Positions 15,922 to 23,312 of a stretch of 47,186 nt of DNA are shown one piece after another. Both the position numbers and the translations under genes were made by a program. The stretch covers positions 1 through 47,186 of the forward strand of contig CALGAR010000024.1 in the NCBI GenBank assembly GCA_937959285.1, written 5' to 3'. Position 1 is the first letter of the stretch. Each line of letters opens with the position of its first letter. This stretch comes from an uncultured Bryobacterales bacterium. Its GTDB lineage: Bacteria; Acidobacteriota; Terriglobia; Bryobacterales; Bryobacteraceae. The notes below the pieces were generated by a model. The model searched no databases, was not told where the DNA came from, and saw only the letters and a list, made by a program, of their open reading frames with translations.

Positions 15922-16623
15922 ATGTACTGCATCTATTGCGGCACTCAACTCCCCGAAGGAACCCGCTTCTGTACGACCTGTGGGAGACCTCAGGGCGAGC
16001 AGCAGGCGGCGGAAAGCGGTTTTGTTTCTTCCGGCGCTCGACCCTTCACGCCTCCAACCGGAGTTCGAAGCCATACATGGCGGTGGATCGGCGCCGGGTG
16101 GAGAATTGTTGAAGCAGACTTGGGAAAGTTTGCCCTCATCGCACTGCTCTTCCTCGTCCTGAGCGCAGCGCTTCCATTCATCCTGCAAGGCCCTCTGCAG
16201 GTTGGCATTCATTACTGCTGTGTGCGGAAGATGCGGACGGGCCGCGTCGAAATCGAGGACCTGTTCTCCGGATTCCGGCTCTTCCTTCCCGCCTTGCTCT
16301 CCTTTCTTCTGATTAGCGTGTTCGTCATAGCAGGACTGGTGCTTTGCGTCATTCCGGCGCTTGTGATCGCGGCCATGTATCAGTTCACACACCTGTTTCT
16401 GTTCGACAAGAAGCTGGACGCGTGGCCTGCGATGAAAGCAAGCCACCAGATTGTGAAACAGGATTATTTCGGGTTTTCGATGTTCCTTCTTGCGAATCTC
16501 CTGCTGAATACGCTCGGATCACTTACTGTCGTTGGAGTACTAATTACCGTTCCCATTACGTATGCAGCGATCACGGTAGCTTACAGCGAAATCGTGGGCC
16601 TCGAGCCGGATAGCGCGCCGTGA
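15922..16623 (+). CDS. Zinc-ribbon membrane protein
   Basis: A 233-residue protein starting with a zinc ribbon: MYCIYCGTQLPEGTRFCTTCGRP has two CxxC pairs. A short Pro/Gly/Ser-rich linker follows, then about five hydrophobic segments (e.g. ALIALLFLVLSAALPFILQG and LISVFVIAGLVLCVIPALVIAAMY). The membrane part with cytosolic LFDKKLDAWPAMKASHQIVK resembles DUF975-like or related integral proteins with a conserved amphipathic loop. Function is unknown. Its stop codon overlaps the GTG start of the next gene (GTGA at 16620-16623), which begins with a DUF2752 domain; zinc-ribbon and DUF2752 genes often sit together in my recollection. Confidence 0.75.
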   Translation: MYCIYCGTQLPEGTRFCTTCGRPQGEQQAAESGFVSSGARPFTPPTGVRSHTWRWIGAGWRIVEADLGKFALIALLFLVLSAALPFILQGPLQVGIHYCCVRKMRTGRVEIEDLFSGFRLFLPALLSFLLISVFVIAGLVLCVIPALVIAAMYQFTHLFLFDKKLDAWPAMKASHQIVKQDYFGFSMFLLANLLLNTLGSLTVVGVLITVPITYAAITVAYSEIVGLEPDSAP

Positions 16624-18248
16624 GGGGGAATCTCGCTGGGGCCGGCTTGTGGCTGGCTGCGCTCGCCATCCTGCGGCTTGTGCCTGTCAGTTCCGTTCCG
16701 TCGATTCCTTGCCTGTTTCGAACGCTGACAGGTCTTCCCTGCCCGCTTTGCGGTATGACGAGGGCGATGTTCCTGCTAGGGCAAGGAGAATGGCAGGCGG
16801 CCCTCAAGCTGCATCCCTTGAGCCCGGCCGTTTTTGCCGCGTTCGTGTTTCTGCTTGCCGTTTCTCTGGCTAAAGTTCTCAATCCGCGGATCACATTCCG
16901 GATCCCGCCACGCGCGCTGCACGTCGCGACGCTGCTGTTCGCCGTTTACGGCCTGGCTCGGATACTCAGGTCCGCGGGGCTTGTTCTGGCCCTGGCGCTC
17001 TATCTGGCGTATCCGCTGGCCGCTCAAGAGAATGAGGCTCCCGCAGAGCCGCTCGTGAAGGTCCAGTTCGAAATTCGAGGACGTGGCGAGGCATTTCTTG
17101 GACTGGGTTATCAGGCCGGAAACGACAACGTCTATTACCTGCATCGAACCCGCCTGTCTCTCGATACCCGTCCTGTGTCCTGGCTGCGAGCATTCGCTCA
17201 ATTCCAGGATTCCCACGCGCCCGGTCATCGGCAGCCGGTGCCGGACAGCGTCGCCGACACGTTCGATATGCGGCAAGCCTTCATCGAACTGCACAGCGCC
17301 GAGGCTCCCTGGAGTTTGCAGGTTGGCCGTCAAGACTTGAATTTCGGCGAGCAACGGCTGGTAGGAGCTTCAAACTGGGGCAATGTCGGCCGGAGCTTCG
17401 ATGCGGTGCGGCTGGTGTACGGCACAAGGTCCAAGAGGCTGGACTGGTTCGCCTCCTCGGTCGTGTCCCCGCGCAAGAGCGCCTTCGACAAAGCGGATTA
17501 TCGTCACCGCTTCTACGGCTTCTACTCATCCTTCTCAAACGTGATCCCTGGAGGGGTATTTGAGCCTTACGTGCTTTGGAAAAGCGAGGGGAACTACCGC
17601 AGCGAACGGGGCGTCATGGGACGGCTCGATGTTGTCACAGCCGGACTGCGGGCAAATGGAAAACTTTCGAAGCGCATCGACTTCGGCGTGGAGACAGCGA
17701 TGCAAACCGGCAGCGCCTCAGGCGACAGGATCCGCGCCTGGGCGGGACACTTCCTGGTTGGCTATAAGCTGTCGGAAGCCGGCGGGGGACCGCGTCTGAT
17801 TGCACAGTACAACCGGGCAAGCGGTGATTCGAACCCGTCCGACGGACGCCGCGGGACGTTCGACAACCTCTATCCCACGAACCACTTCTATTACGGCATC
17901 GCCGACCGCATCGGCTGGCGGAACATCAACGAGATCTCCGCGGGCATCGAGCTTCGCCCGCTCTCTCGGCTTCGAATCCTCACCGATGCCCATTTTTTCT
18001 GGCTTGGAACTGTGCAGGATGCTCTGTATCTGGCAAGCGGCAGCTCATTCGTTAAGAACCCCGCCGCCTCCAGCCGTCGCATCGGCGACGAGCTTGACCT
18101 CGCAGTCGACTACCAGGTCACTGAGCGGTTCTCACTCGTCTTCGGCTGGGGACTCCTCTCTCCCCGGACATTCCTCAAAGAATCGACTCCCGGAGATCGA
18201 TTTACCACCGTCTATGCACAATGGCTCTGGCGCCTGCAGCCCCAATAG
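16620..18248 (+). CDS. DUF2752 domain in one frame with an outer-membrane beta-barrel (alginate-export-like)
   Basis: One 542-codon frame holds two unlike parts. Residues ~1-115 are a DUF2752 inner-membrane domain: LTGLPCPLCGMTRAMFLLGQGEWQAALKLHPLSP carries its CPxCGxTR and HPL motifs. Residues ~117-141 look like a signal peptide for a second protein (ILRSAGLVLALALYLAYPLAAQ). Residues ~142-542 are an outer-membrane barrel similar to the alginate-export domain (PF13372): RGEAFLGLGYQ, RTRLSLDTRPVSWLRAFAQFQDS, QVGRQDLNFGEQRLVG, DAVRLVYG, PYVLWKSEGNYR, ending YAQWLWRLQPQ. The start GTG overlaps the upstream stop. No ATG, GTG or TTG lies just before the internal signal, so either this is a true fusion cleaved by signal peptidase or a frameshift joins two genes. 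Confidence 0.7.
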   Translation: MRGNLAGAGLWLAALAILRLVPVSSVPSIPCLFRTLTGLPCPLCGMTRAMFLLGQGEWQAALKLHPLSPAVFAAFVFLLAVSLAKVLNPRITFRIPPRALHVATLLFAVYGLARILRSAGLVLALALYLAYPLAAQENEAPAEPLVKVQFEIRGRGEAFLGLGYQAGNDNVYYLHRTRLSLDTRPVSWLRAFAQFQDSHAPGHRQPVPDSVADTFDMRQAFIELHSAEAPWSLQVGRQDLNFGEQRLVGASNWGNVGRSFDAVRLVYGTRSKRLDWFASSVVSPRKSAFDKADYRHRFYGFYSSFSNVIPGGVFEPYVLWKSEGNYRSERGVMGRLDVVTAGLRANGKLSKRIDFGVETAMQTGSASGDRIRAWAGHFLVGYKLSEAGGGPRLIAQYNRASGDSNPSDGRRGTFDNLYPTNHFYYGIADRIGWRNINEISAGIELRPLSRLRILTDAHFFWLGTVQDALYLASGSSFVKNPAASSRRIGDELDLAVDYQVTERFSLVFGWGLLSPRTFLKESTPGDRFTTVYAQWLWRLQPQ

Positions 18249-18286
18249 TTAAGGACCGGAAGTCGTGCCGGCGACGGCAGACACGT

Positions 18287-18292
18287 TATAAT
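18287..18292 (+). promoter_or_regulatory. Candidate -10 element of the mdh promoter
   Basis: A perfect TATAAT lies 84 bases before the malate dehydrogenase ATG, in the 127-base gap after the barrel gene. A matching -35 box is not evident (CGTGCC at 17 bases spacing), so this is a partial promoter call. Confidence 0.4.
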
Positions 18293-18375
18293 TCTGCTTC
18301 GGGTTCATAGAGCGTCAAGACCTTTTCGTAACATCACGCTGTAGTCTGCGAACCCGCTCTTGAGGCAAGAATCAT

Positions 18376-19314
18376 ATGCGAAAAAAAGTGACAGTAGTTG
18401 GCGCCGGCAATGTCGGCGCGAATTGTGCATTGCGCATCGCTGACCAGGAGCTGGCCGACGTCGTCCTGGTGGATGTGGTGGAAGGCATCCCCCAGGGCAA
18501 GGCTTTAGACATTCTTCAGTCGGGTCCGATTCAGGGCTACGACGTGCAGATCACCGGCGCTAACAACTATGAGCCGACGGCGAACTCGGACATTGTCGTT
18601 ATCACGGCAGGCTTTCCCCGTAAGCCGGGAATGAGCCGCGACGATCTTCTGCTGGCGAACTATGAAGTAGTTCGCACAGCAACCGAACAGGCGGTGAAAT
18701 ACTCTCCCAACGCCATCCTCATCCTGGTGACAAATCCGCTGGATGCGATGTGCTGGACCGCCTATCAGGTGTCGAAGTTCAGCAAGAATCGCGTCATTGG
18801 CATGGCGGGAGTTCTGGACACAGCTCGTTACCGTACCTTCGTCGCCCAGGAGTTGGGTGTTTCGATGGAGAATGTGTCCGCGATGGTCCTGGGCGGCCAC
18901 GGCGACACGATGGTTCCGCTGGTACGGCTGACAAGCGTCTCCGGCATTCCGCTCACCGAGCTGCTCGATCAGGCCTCAATCGACCGCCTGGTGCAGCGTA
19001 CCCGGGATGGAGGCGCCGAGATCGTTCGTTACCTCAAGACCGGCAGCGCCTACTACGCTCCGTCCGCTGCGACGGTCGAAATGGTTGAATCGATTCTGAA
19101 GGACAAGAAGAAGGTTCTGCCGTGCGCAGCCCTGCTCGAGGGCGAGTATGGAATTAACGGGCTGTTCGTAGGTGTTCCCGTGAAGCTCGGTGCGAATGGC
19201 ATTGAGAAGATTTACGAGTTGAAGCTAACGGATGACGAGAAGGCACAACTCGAACGGAGCGCTGCTGCCGTGAAAGAGCTGGTCGACGTCATCAAGCAGA
19301 AGGCTAGCGCCTGA
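18376..19314 (+). CDS. mdh: Malate dehydrogenase (LDH-like type)
   Basis: A 312-residue NAD-dependent dehydrogenase. The Rossmann GxGxxG appears as VVGAGNVGANCA at the N-terminus with Asp at the end of the second strand (VLVDVVEGIPQGKALDI), fitting NAD. The active-site loop reads GFPRKPGMSRDDLL; the Arg pair there marks malate rather than lactate specificity. The catalytic His lies in VLGGHGDTMVPL and the substrate Arg in DTARYRTF. It converts malate and oxaloacetate in the TCA cycle. It is a single gene with its own promoter; the leader is about 75 bases. The SET-domain gene follows 181 bases later. Confidence 0.95.
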   Translation: MRKKVTVVGAGNVGANCALRIADQELADVVLVDVVEGIPQGKALDILQSGPIQGYDVQITGANNYEPTANSDIVVITAGFPRKPGMSRDDLLLANYEVVRTATEQAVKYSPNAILILVTNPLDAMCWTAYQVSKFSKNRVIGMAGVLDTARYRTFVAQELGVSMENVSAMVLGGHGDTMVPLVRLTSVSGIPLTELLDQASIDRLVQRTRDGGAEIVRYLKTGSAYYAPSAATVEMVESILKDKKKVLPCAALLEGEYGINGLFVGVPVKLGANGIEKIYELKLTDDEKAQLERSAAAVKELVDVIKQKASA

Positions 19315-19495
19315 AGCAGCCCTGGAAGCCAGCCGAAGCCAAAAAGGCGAAACAGGGTGAGTGATGGGCGGCGTCCCAGACAACGTGGAGACGCACATCC
19401 CACTGTGCATACGCCGGGAGGAGCGGAAAGCCACTTTCGCTCTTCCCCGGGGCACGCGAGTTAGTTACAATTCGAGAAACCCTAAGACAGTAACT

Positions 19496-19954
19496 ATGTC
19501 CGCAATGCCCGCTGTGGCGGAACCTGTTCCGCAAATCAATCCAAAGTACTGCTGCTTCCGTCTCCGCGTTGGCCCCTCTTCAATCCATCGGTGGGGTGTA
19601 TACGCGGAAGAGAGAATCCCGGCCCGCCGGAAGATTATCGAGTACACCGGCGAGCGCATCAGCCGCAGAGAGACAAAGCGGCGTGCTGACCGTCCCTATA
19701 ACTACCTCTTTTCGCTCGACAGCTACTGGTGCATTGATGGATCGGTAGGCGGCAGCGGAGCGGAGTATATCAACCATAGTTGCGATCCGAACGTGTACGC
19801 CTGGATCTTCAAGGGCCACATCCTGTACATGAGCGCCAGGGTGATTGAGCCCGGAGAAGAGCTCACCATCGATTACATGTTCGCCAAGGACGTGCCCAAA
19901 GTGCCGTGCAACTGCGGCTCGCCGAAGTGCCGCGGGACGATCAACGTCAAGTAG
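19496..19954 (+). CDS. SET-domain protein (eukaryotic-like lysine methyltransferase)
   Basis: A 152-residue protein consisting of little more than a SET domain. Visible motifs: VGPSSIHRWGVYAEERIPARRKIIEYTGERIS (SET-N), NYLFSLDSYWCIDGS, the S-adenosylmethionine pocket EYINHSCDPNV, the catalytic-strand GEELTIDYMF, and a post-SET CxCxxxxC cluster (PCNCGSPKCRGTI) that would bind zinc. All core methyltransferase residues are in place. The target protein in bacteria is unknown. A TACAAT -10-like element at 19466-19471 is 25 bases upstream of the ATG at 19496; I use this ATG because the longer open frame upstream lacks family similarity. Its 3' end overlaps the convergent enolase gene by 8 bases. 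Confidence 0.88.
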   Translation: MSAMPAVAEPVPQINPKYCCFRLRVGPSSIHRWGVYAEERIPARRKIIEYTGERISRRETKRRADRPYNYLFSLDSYWCIDGSVGGSGAEYINHSCDPNVYAWIFKGHILYMSARVIEPGEELTIDYMFAKDVPKVPCNCGSPKCRGTINVK

Positions 19955-21248
19955 AAGACACGAGCGACGACAAGCCTTCAAAAACGCGGCTGCCGGGGAA
20001 AGAAAGATTCTCCGTCTGCTCCAGCACAAGCAAGCGGTTGTACTTTGCGAGCCGCTCGGAGCGCGTGACCGAGCCGACTTTGATCTGAGCGGCGCCGGAG
20101 GCAACAGCAAGATCAGCCAGGAAGCTGTCTTCCGTCTCGCCGGATCGGGCCGAGATCACGGCTCGAAAACCGGCCTGCCGCGCCTCTCGAATCACTTCGA
20201 AGGTCTCCGCCAGCGTGCCGATCTGGTTCATCTTCACCAGGACGGCGTTCGCGGCTCGAGAGGTGATGCCCCGGCGCAGCCGGGCAGGGTTGGTGGTGAA
20301 GAAGTCATCTCCAATGAGTTGCAGGCGGCTGCCAAGTCTTTCGGTCAGCCTCGCCCACCCCGCCCAATCATCCTGTTCAAGGCCATCCTCGATCGAGAGG
20401 ACGGGATAGCGGGTTGCCCAGTCTTCGAGACGGTCAATCATCTCGTCCGTCGACAGATCCAACGCTTCTGAAGGGAGGTGATATCGGCCCTCCGCGTAAA
20501 AGTGAGAAGCGGCAACATCCAAAGCAATCGATACCTGCGCTCCCGGACGATATCCGGCTCGTTCGATCGCCCGTGTCAGCAGATCCAGGGCCGCCTCGTT
20601 GCCATTGAGCCGCGGCCCCCAGCCGCCCTCGTCTGCGACTCCCGTCAGCTGGCAACCTACCTCGTCGAGCAGCGTCTTACAAGCACGATGGATAGCGGCG
20701 GCAGCCTCCAGCGATTCAGCAAAAGTGCTGAATCCATGCGGGATGGCAAGGAAATCCTGAAACTCGATGTTGCGGCCCGCGTGCAGCCCTCCAGACAGGA
20801 TGTTGACCATTGGCACGGGCAAACAGGGAGCGTCTATTTCGTTGGTCTGGGCGAGCCACTGCCACAGGGGCAAGCCGTGCGCGTCCGCGGCGGCGCGAGC
20901 AACAGCACACGAGACCCCCAGCATCGCGTTGGCGCCAAGCTTGGACTTGTCAGGCGTCCCGTCAATCTCTTGCATCCGCCGGTCCGTTTCCCGGACATCC
21001 GTCCCGCGGAGCGCTTCCTGCAAGGTTGTGTTTACATTCTCGACAGCGCGGCGCACTCCTTTGCCGCAGTATCTTGCAGGATCGCCATCCCTGAGTTCGA
21101 GGGCTTCATGACGCCCAGTCGAGGCTCCCGAAGGCACCTGGGCTTCCGCCACAGTCCCGTCCGATAGCTGCGCTCTTACGGCTACTGTCGGGTTGCCTCT
21201 TGAGTCGAGGATCTCGAAAGCTCTGAGATGTGTAATCGTTAACTTCAT
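19947..21248 (-). CDS. Divergent enolase with altered active-site residues
   Basis: A 433-residue enolase-superfamily protein. Most catalytic features of enolase are kept, counted from the ATG at 21248: His156 (SGGLHAG), Glu207 (ADEGG), metal ligands Asp244, Glu287 and Asp314 (IALDVAAS, SIEDGL, LIGDDF), the base Lys339 (VLVKMNQIGT) and Lys390 (QIKVGS). Two positions differ. The Glu in the canonical QEF motif is Asp165 (FQDFLAIP). The His of the canonical SHRSGETED motif is Ala367 (SARSGETED), and that His contacts the substrate phosphate in yeast enolase. It may therefore act on a different phospho-acid or be a slow enolase. ATG 21248 is used because it overlaps the upstream kinase stop (ATGA) and has GAGGA 10 bases before it. 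Confidence 0.85.
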   Translation of the reverse strand: MKLTITHLRAFEILDSRGNPTVAVRAQLSDGTVAEAQVPSGASTGRHEALELRDGDPARYCGKGVRRAVENVNTTLQEALRGTDVRETDRRMQEIDGTPDKSKLGANAMLGVSCAVARAAADAHGLPLWQWLAQTNEIDAPCLPVPMVNILSGGLHAGRNIEFQDFLAIPHGFSTFAESLEAAAAIHRACKTLLDEVGCQLTGVADEGGWGPRLNGNEAALDLLTRAIERAGYRPGAQVSIALDVAASHFYAEGRYHLPSEALDLSTDEMIDRLEDWATRYPVLSIEDGLEQDDWAGWARLTERLGSRLQLIGDDFFTTNPARLRRGITSRAANAVLVKMNQIGTLAETFEVIREARQAGFRAVISARSGETEDSFLADLAVASGAAQIKVGSVTRSERLAKYNRLLVLEQTENLSFPGSRVFEGLSSLVSST

Positions 21249-22243
21249 TCCGGCCATTCCTCAAGCATGCCTTCTACCCCATCCGGCGGGTTCAGTATCA
21301 GACGGCGGGCACGCGATCGAATCCGCTCCTTTAGCGCAGGGTCTTTGATGTACTCTGCCGGCGATTTCCCGTCGATCCTGGCAAGTAGGAGGCCTCCCAG
21401 ATGCTGCACAGTAGCTTCGGAAAGCCACTCGAGCGCCGTCCCAAGCTGGTCCCGCAGCGCCCGCCAGTACGCCGCCGCTGCGGCTCGATAACTCTCCGCC
21501 CACTCAGGACGCCAGAAGCTCTTGAGCAGCAAGTGGTTAAGCAGGAAGGCCACATCGAAGGCAGGATCGCCCAAATGAATAACTTCCATGTCGATCGCCA
21601 TCACCTCGTCTTCGAGCACCAGAAAGTTCTTCGGGCTCCAGTCGCCGTGGACGAGCGCTACGCGGCGGGAAGACATATCGGCCATCAGGCGGTCGAACGG
21701 GCCGCAGAGATCCGGGTGACGGTCGCGCGTGAAACGGTAGTAAGGGTCGAGGCGAAGCTGATCGAACACCTTCCAGCCGTCATGAGCCCGAGCCCAATCC
21801 GGCTCGTTAAGACTTCGGAGAATGAGGGCAGCCTGGTAGGAAGCGATCCGGCTCGCCGTTTCCGCCCGGATGCATCCGGACATCAGTAACGTCTTCCACG
21901 GCTGGGCGCCCTCCGGAGCGGCAGTCATCGCAAACGCGAAACTCTCCCGGTCTTCGAACAGCACGCGAGGGACGGCGCCGGCGGGAAGGCACGAGCTCAG
22001 TTCCCGGATTGCGGCACATTCACCAAAGATCCGCTCCCGGTCCGAGAACCAATCCGCTTCGACTCGAAGCTTCGCAAGCGACTGCTTAAGGACAAAACGC
22101 TCGGAATCCGTTTCAACGAGCAGAACCATGTTGGAAACGCCGCCGCCGAGCGGAACGATCTTCGAGGGACGATACCCGCGCGCGGCCAGGTAAGACGAGG
22201 CGTTGGTAGTGTTCAGTTCGAGCAAAGCACATTGTATCGCCAA
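21245..22243 (-). CDS. Aminoglycoside-phosphotransferase-fold small-molecule kinase
   Basis: A 332-residue kinase of the APH/choline kinase/methylthioribose kinase fold. The N-lobe has VPLGGGVSNMVLLVETDSERFVLKQS (nucleotide loop and Lys). The catalytic loop is VALVHGDWSPKNFLV (HGDxxxxN) and the Mg-binding motif is AIDMEVIHLGDPAFDVAFLLNHLL, the form seen in methylthioribose kinases and related enzymes. The substrate is not clear. Its stop overlaps the start of the divergent enolase, so the two are translationally coupled and may act in sequence: phosphorylation, then an enolase-type reaction. The listed start is TTG at 22243; a second TTG at 22225 follows a TACAAT element by five bases and is an alternative leaderless start. 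Confidence 0.82.
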   Translation of the reverse strand: MAIQCALLELNTTNASSYLAARGYRPSKIVPLGGGVSNMVLLVETDSERFVLKQSLAKLRVEADWFSDRERIFGECAAIRELSSCLPAGAVPRVLFEDRESFAFAMTAAPEGAQPWKTLLMSGCIRAETASRIASYQAALILRSLNEPDWARAHDGWKVFDQLRLDPYYRFTRDRHPDLCGPFDRLMADMSSRRVALVHGDWSPKNFLVLEDEVMAIDMEVIHLGDPAFDVAFLLNHLLLKSFWRPEWAESYRAAAAAYWRALRDQLGTALEWLSEATVQHLGGLLLARIDGKSPAEYIKDPALKERIRSRARRLILNPPDGVEGMLEEWPE

Positions 22244-22296
22244 GGACGGCGATTCAGGTCGTTCTCAACGGATCGGAGGAATCCTGCACGGTGCCG

Positions 22297-22302
22297 TAGA
22301 AT
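22297..22302 (+). promoter_or_regulatory. Candidate -10 element directly before the FG-GAP gene (leaderless)
   Basis: TAGAAT ends 8 bases before the ATG at 22311, so transcription would begin at or next to the start codon. No Shine-Dalgarno fits this ATG. A matching -35 was not found. Confidence 0.35.
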
Positions 22303-22310
22303 AACATTGA

Positions 22311-23312
22311 ATGGGATTTTGTAAGTTCCGAGCCATACGGCTCGGAGCCTTCCTGCTGATCGCTGCGGGCAGCCTGCCCGCGGAGATCCGCGGAGCGGCG
22401 GTCTGGAAAGACGGTAGCATCATCACCTGGGGCGACGGCGTCGCGCTGTGGAACCTTTCGAGAGGGCAGCGCCAGGATCTCGTCAAAGGCAGTTTCGGCG
22501 AAGGTGGATGCGTTTTCGCGGGAGGCTTGGCTGTACAGGAAGCAGGCGGCTCGGGCAGATTCCTGTGGCTGAACGGCACAGACTGGCACGCTGAAACAAT
22601 CGACACGGATTCCGACACGCACGATTGCCTGGAGGTGAACCTCCACGGCAGGCACGGGTTGCTGGTGGTGCATCGCTACGGCCAGGTGCGCTTCTACGAG
22701 CGGCCGCAAGCCCCTGCGAAGCGGTGGCCCTATCGTGAGGTTTACTCGTTCTATACGGCTTCGCGGCAAGGAGGGCTGCTGTTCCGCGATGTCGACGGCG
22801 ATGGCAGACCGGACATCTTCTGCGGGAATTACTGGATTCACAATCCCGAGTCCTTCGAGCTCTCCTGGCGGTTGTTTGCTGTTCAGCTTTGGTATGAGAC
22901 GCCGGACTCGGCGCTGGTCCGTCTCGCTTCGGCAGGTCAGGCCGTTGTTGTAAGTCAGGGAGAGATGAAGGAAGCGAGGCTCGCATGGTTCGATCCTCCT
23001 GCAGACCGGAAGCAGCTATGGAACGAGCAGCGGTTAGGCGAAGGGTTGAGCCTTCGGCGACTACATGGTCTCGATGCAGCGGACGTAAATGGCGACGGCC
23101 GCATTGATGTGCTCGCAGCTGAAAACGCAGGCAAAGGTTCGCGAGTGTTCCTGTTCCGAAATGAAGGGGCGGGGAATTTTCAGACGCAGCTTATAGGAGA
23201 AACAGAAGGCGTTGTGTTTTTGAAAGCAATGGATGTGAACAAGGACAAACGGCTGGATGTCGTGATGGCCGGGGCCGGCGGAGTAACGTGGCGGGAGATT
23301 TCGATTCAATGA
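22311..23312 (+). CDS. Secreted FG-GAP/VCBS-repeat protein
   Basis: A 333-residue protein with an N-terminal signal peptide (RAIRLGAFLLIAAGSLPAE). It folds as a beta-propeller judging from repeated calcium-binding FG-GAP motifs: DVDGDGRPDIFCGNYW (~residue 163), DVNGDGRIDVLAAEN (~260) and DVNKDKRLDVVMAGAG (~312), together with short WKDGSIITWGDG and WFDPPADRK blades. Such proteins are surface or periplasmic binding modules common in Acidobacteria. Its last 4 bases overlap the next gene (ATGA at 23309-23312), implying coupling with the SIS-domain protein, which is cytoplasmic; a shared role is not obvious. Confidence 0.82.
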   Translation: MGFCKFRAIRLGAFLLIAAGSLPAEIRGAAVWKDGSIITWGDGVALWNLSRGQRQDLVKGSFGEGGCVFAGGLAVQEAGGSGRFLWLNGTDWHAETIDTDSDTHDCLEVNLHGRHGLLVVHRYGQVRFYERPQAPAKRWPYREVYSFYTASRQGGLLFRDVDGDGRPDIFCGNYWIHNPESFELSWRLFAVQLWYETPDSALVRLASAGQAVVVSQGEMKEARLAWFDPPADRKQLWNEQRLGEGLSLRRLHGLDAADVNGDGRIDVLAAENAGKGSRVFLFRNEGAGNFQTQLIGETEGVVFLKAMDVNKDKRLDVVMAGAGGVTWREISIQ

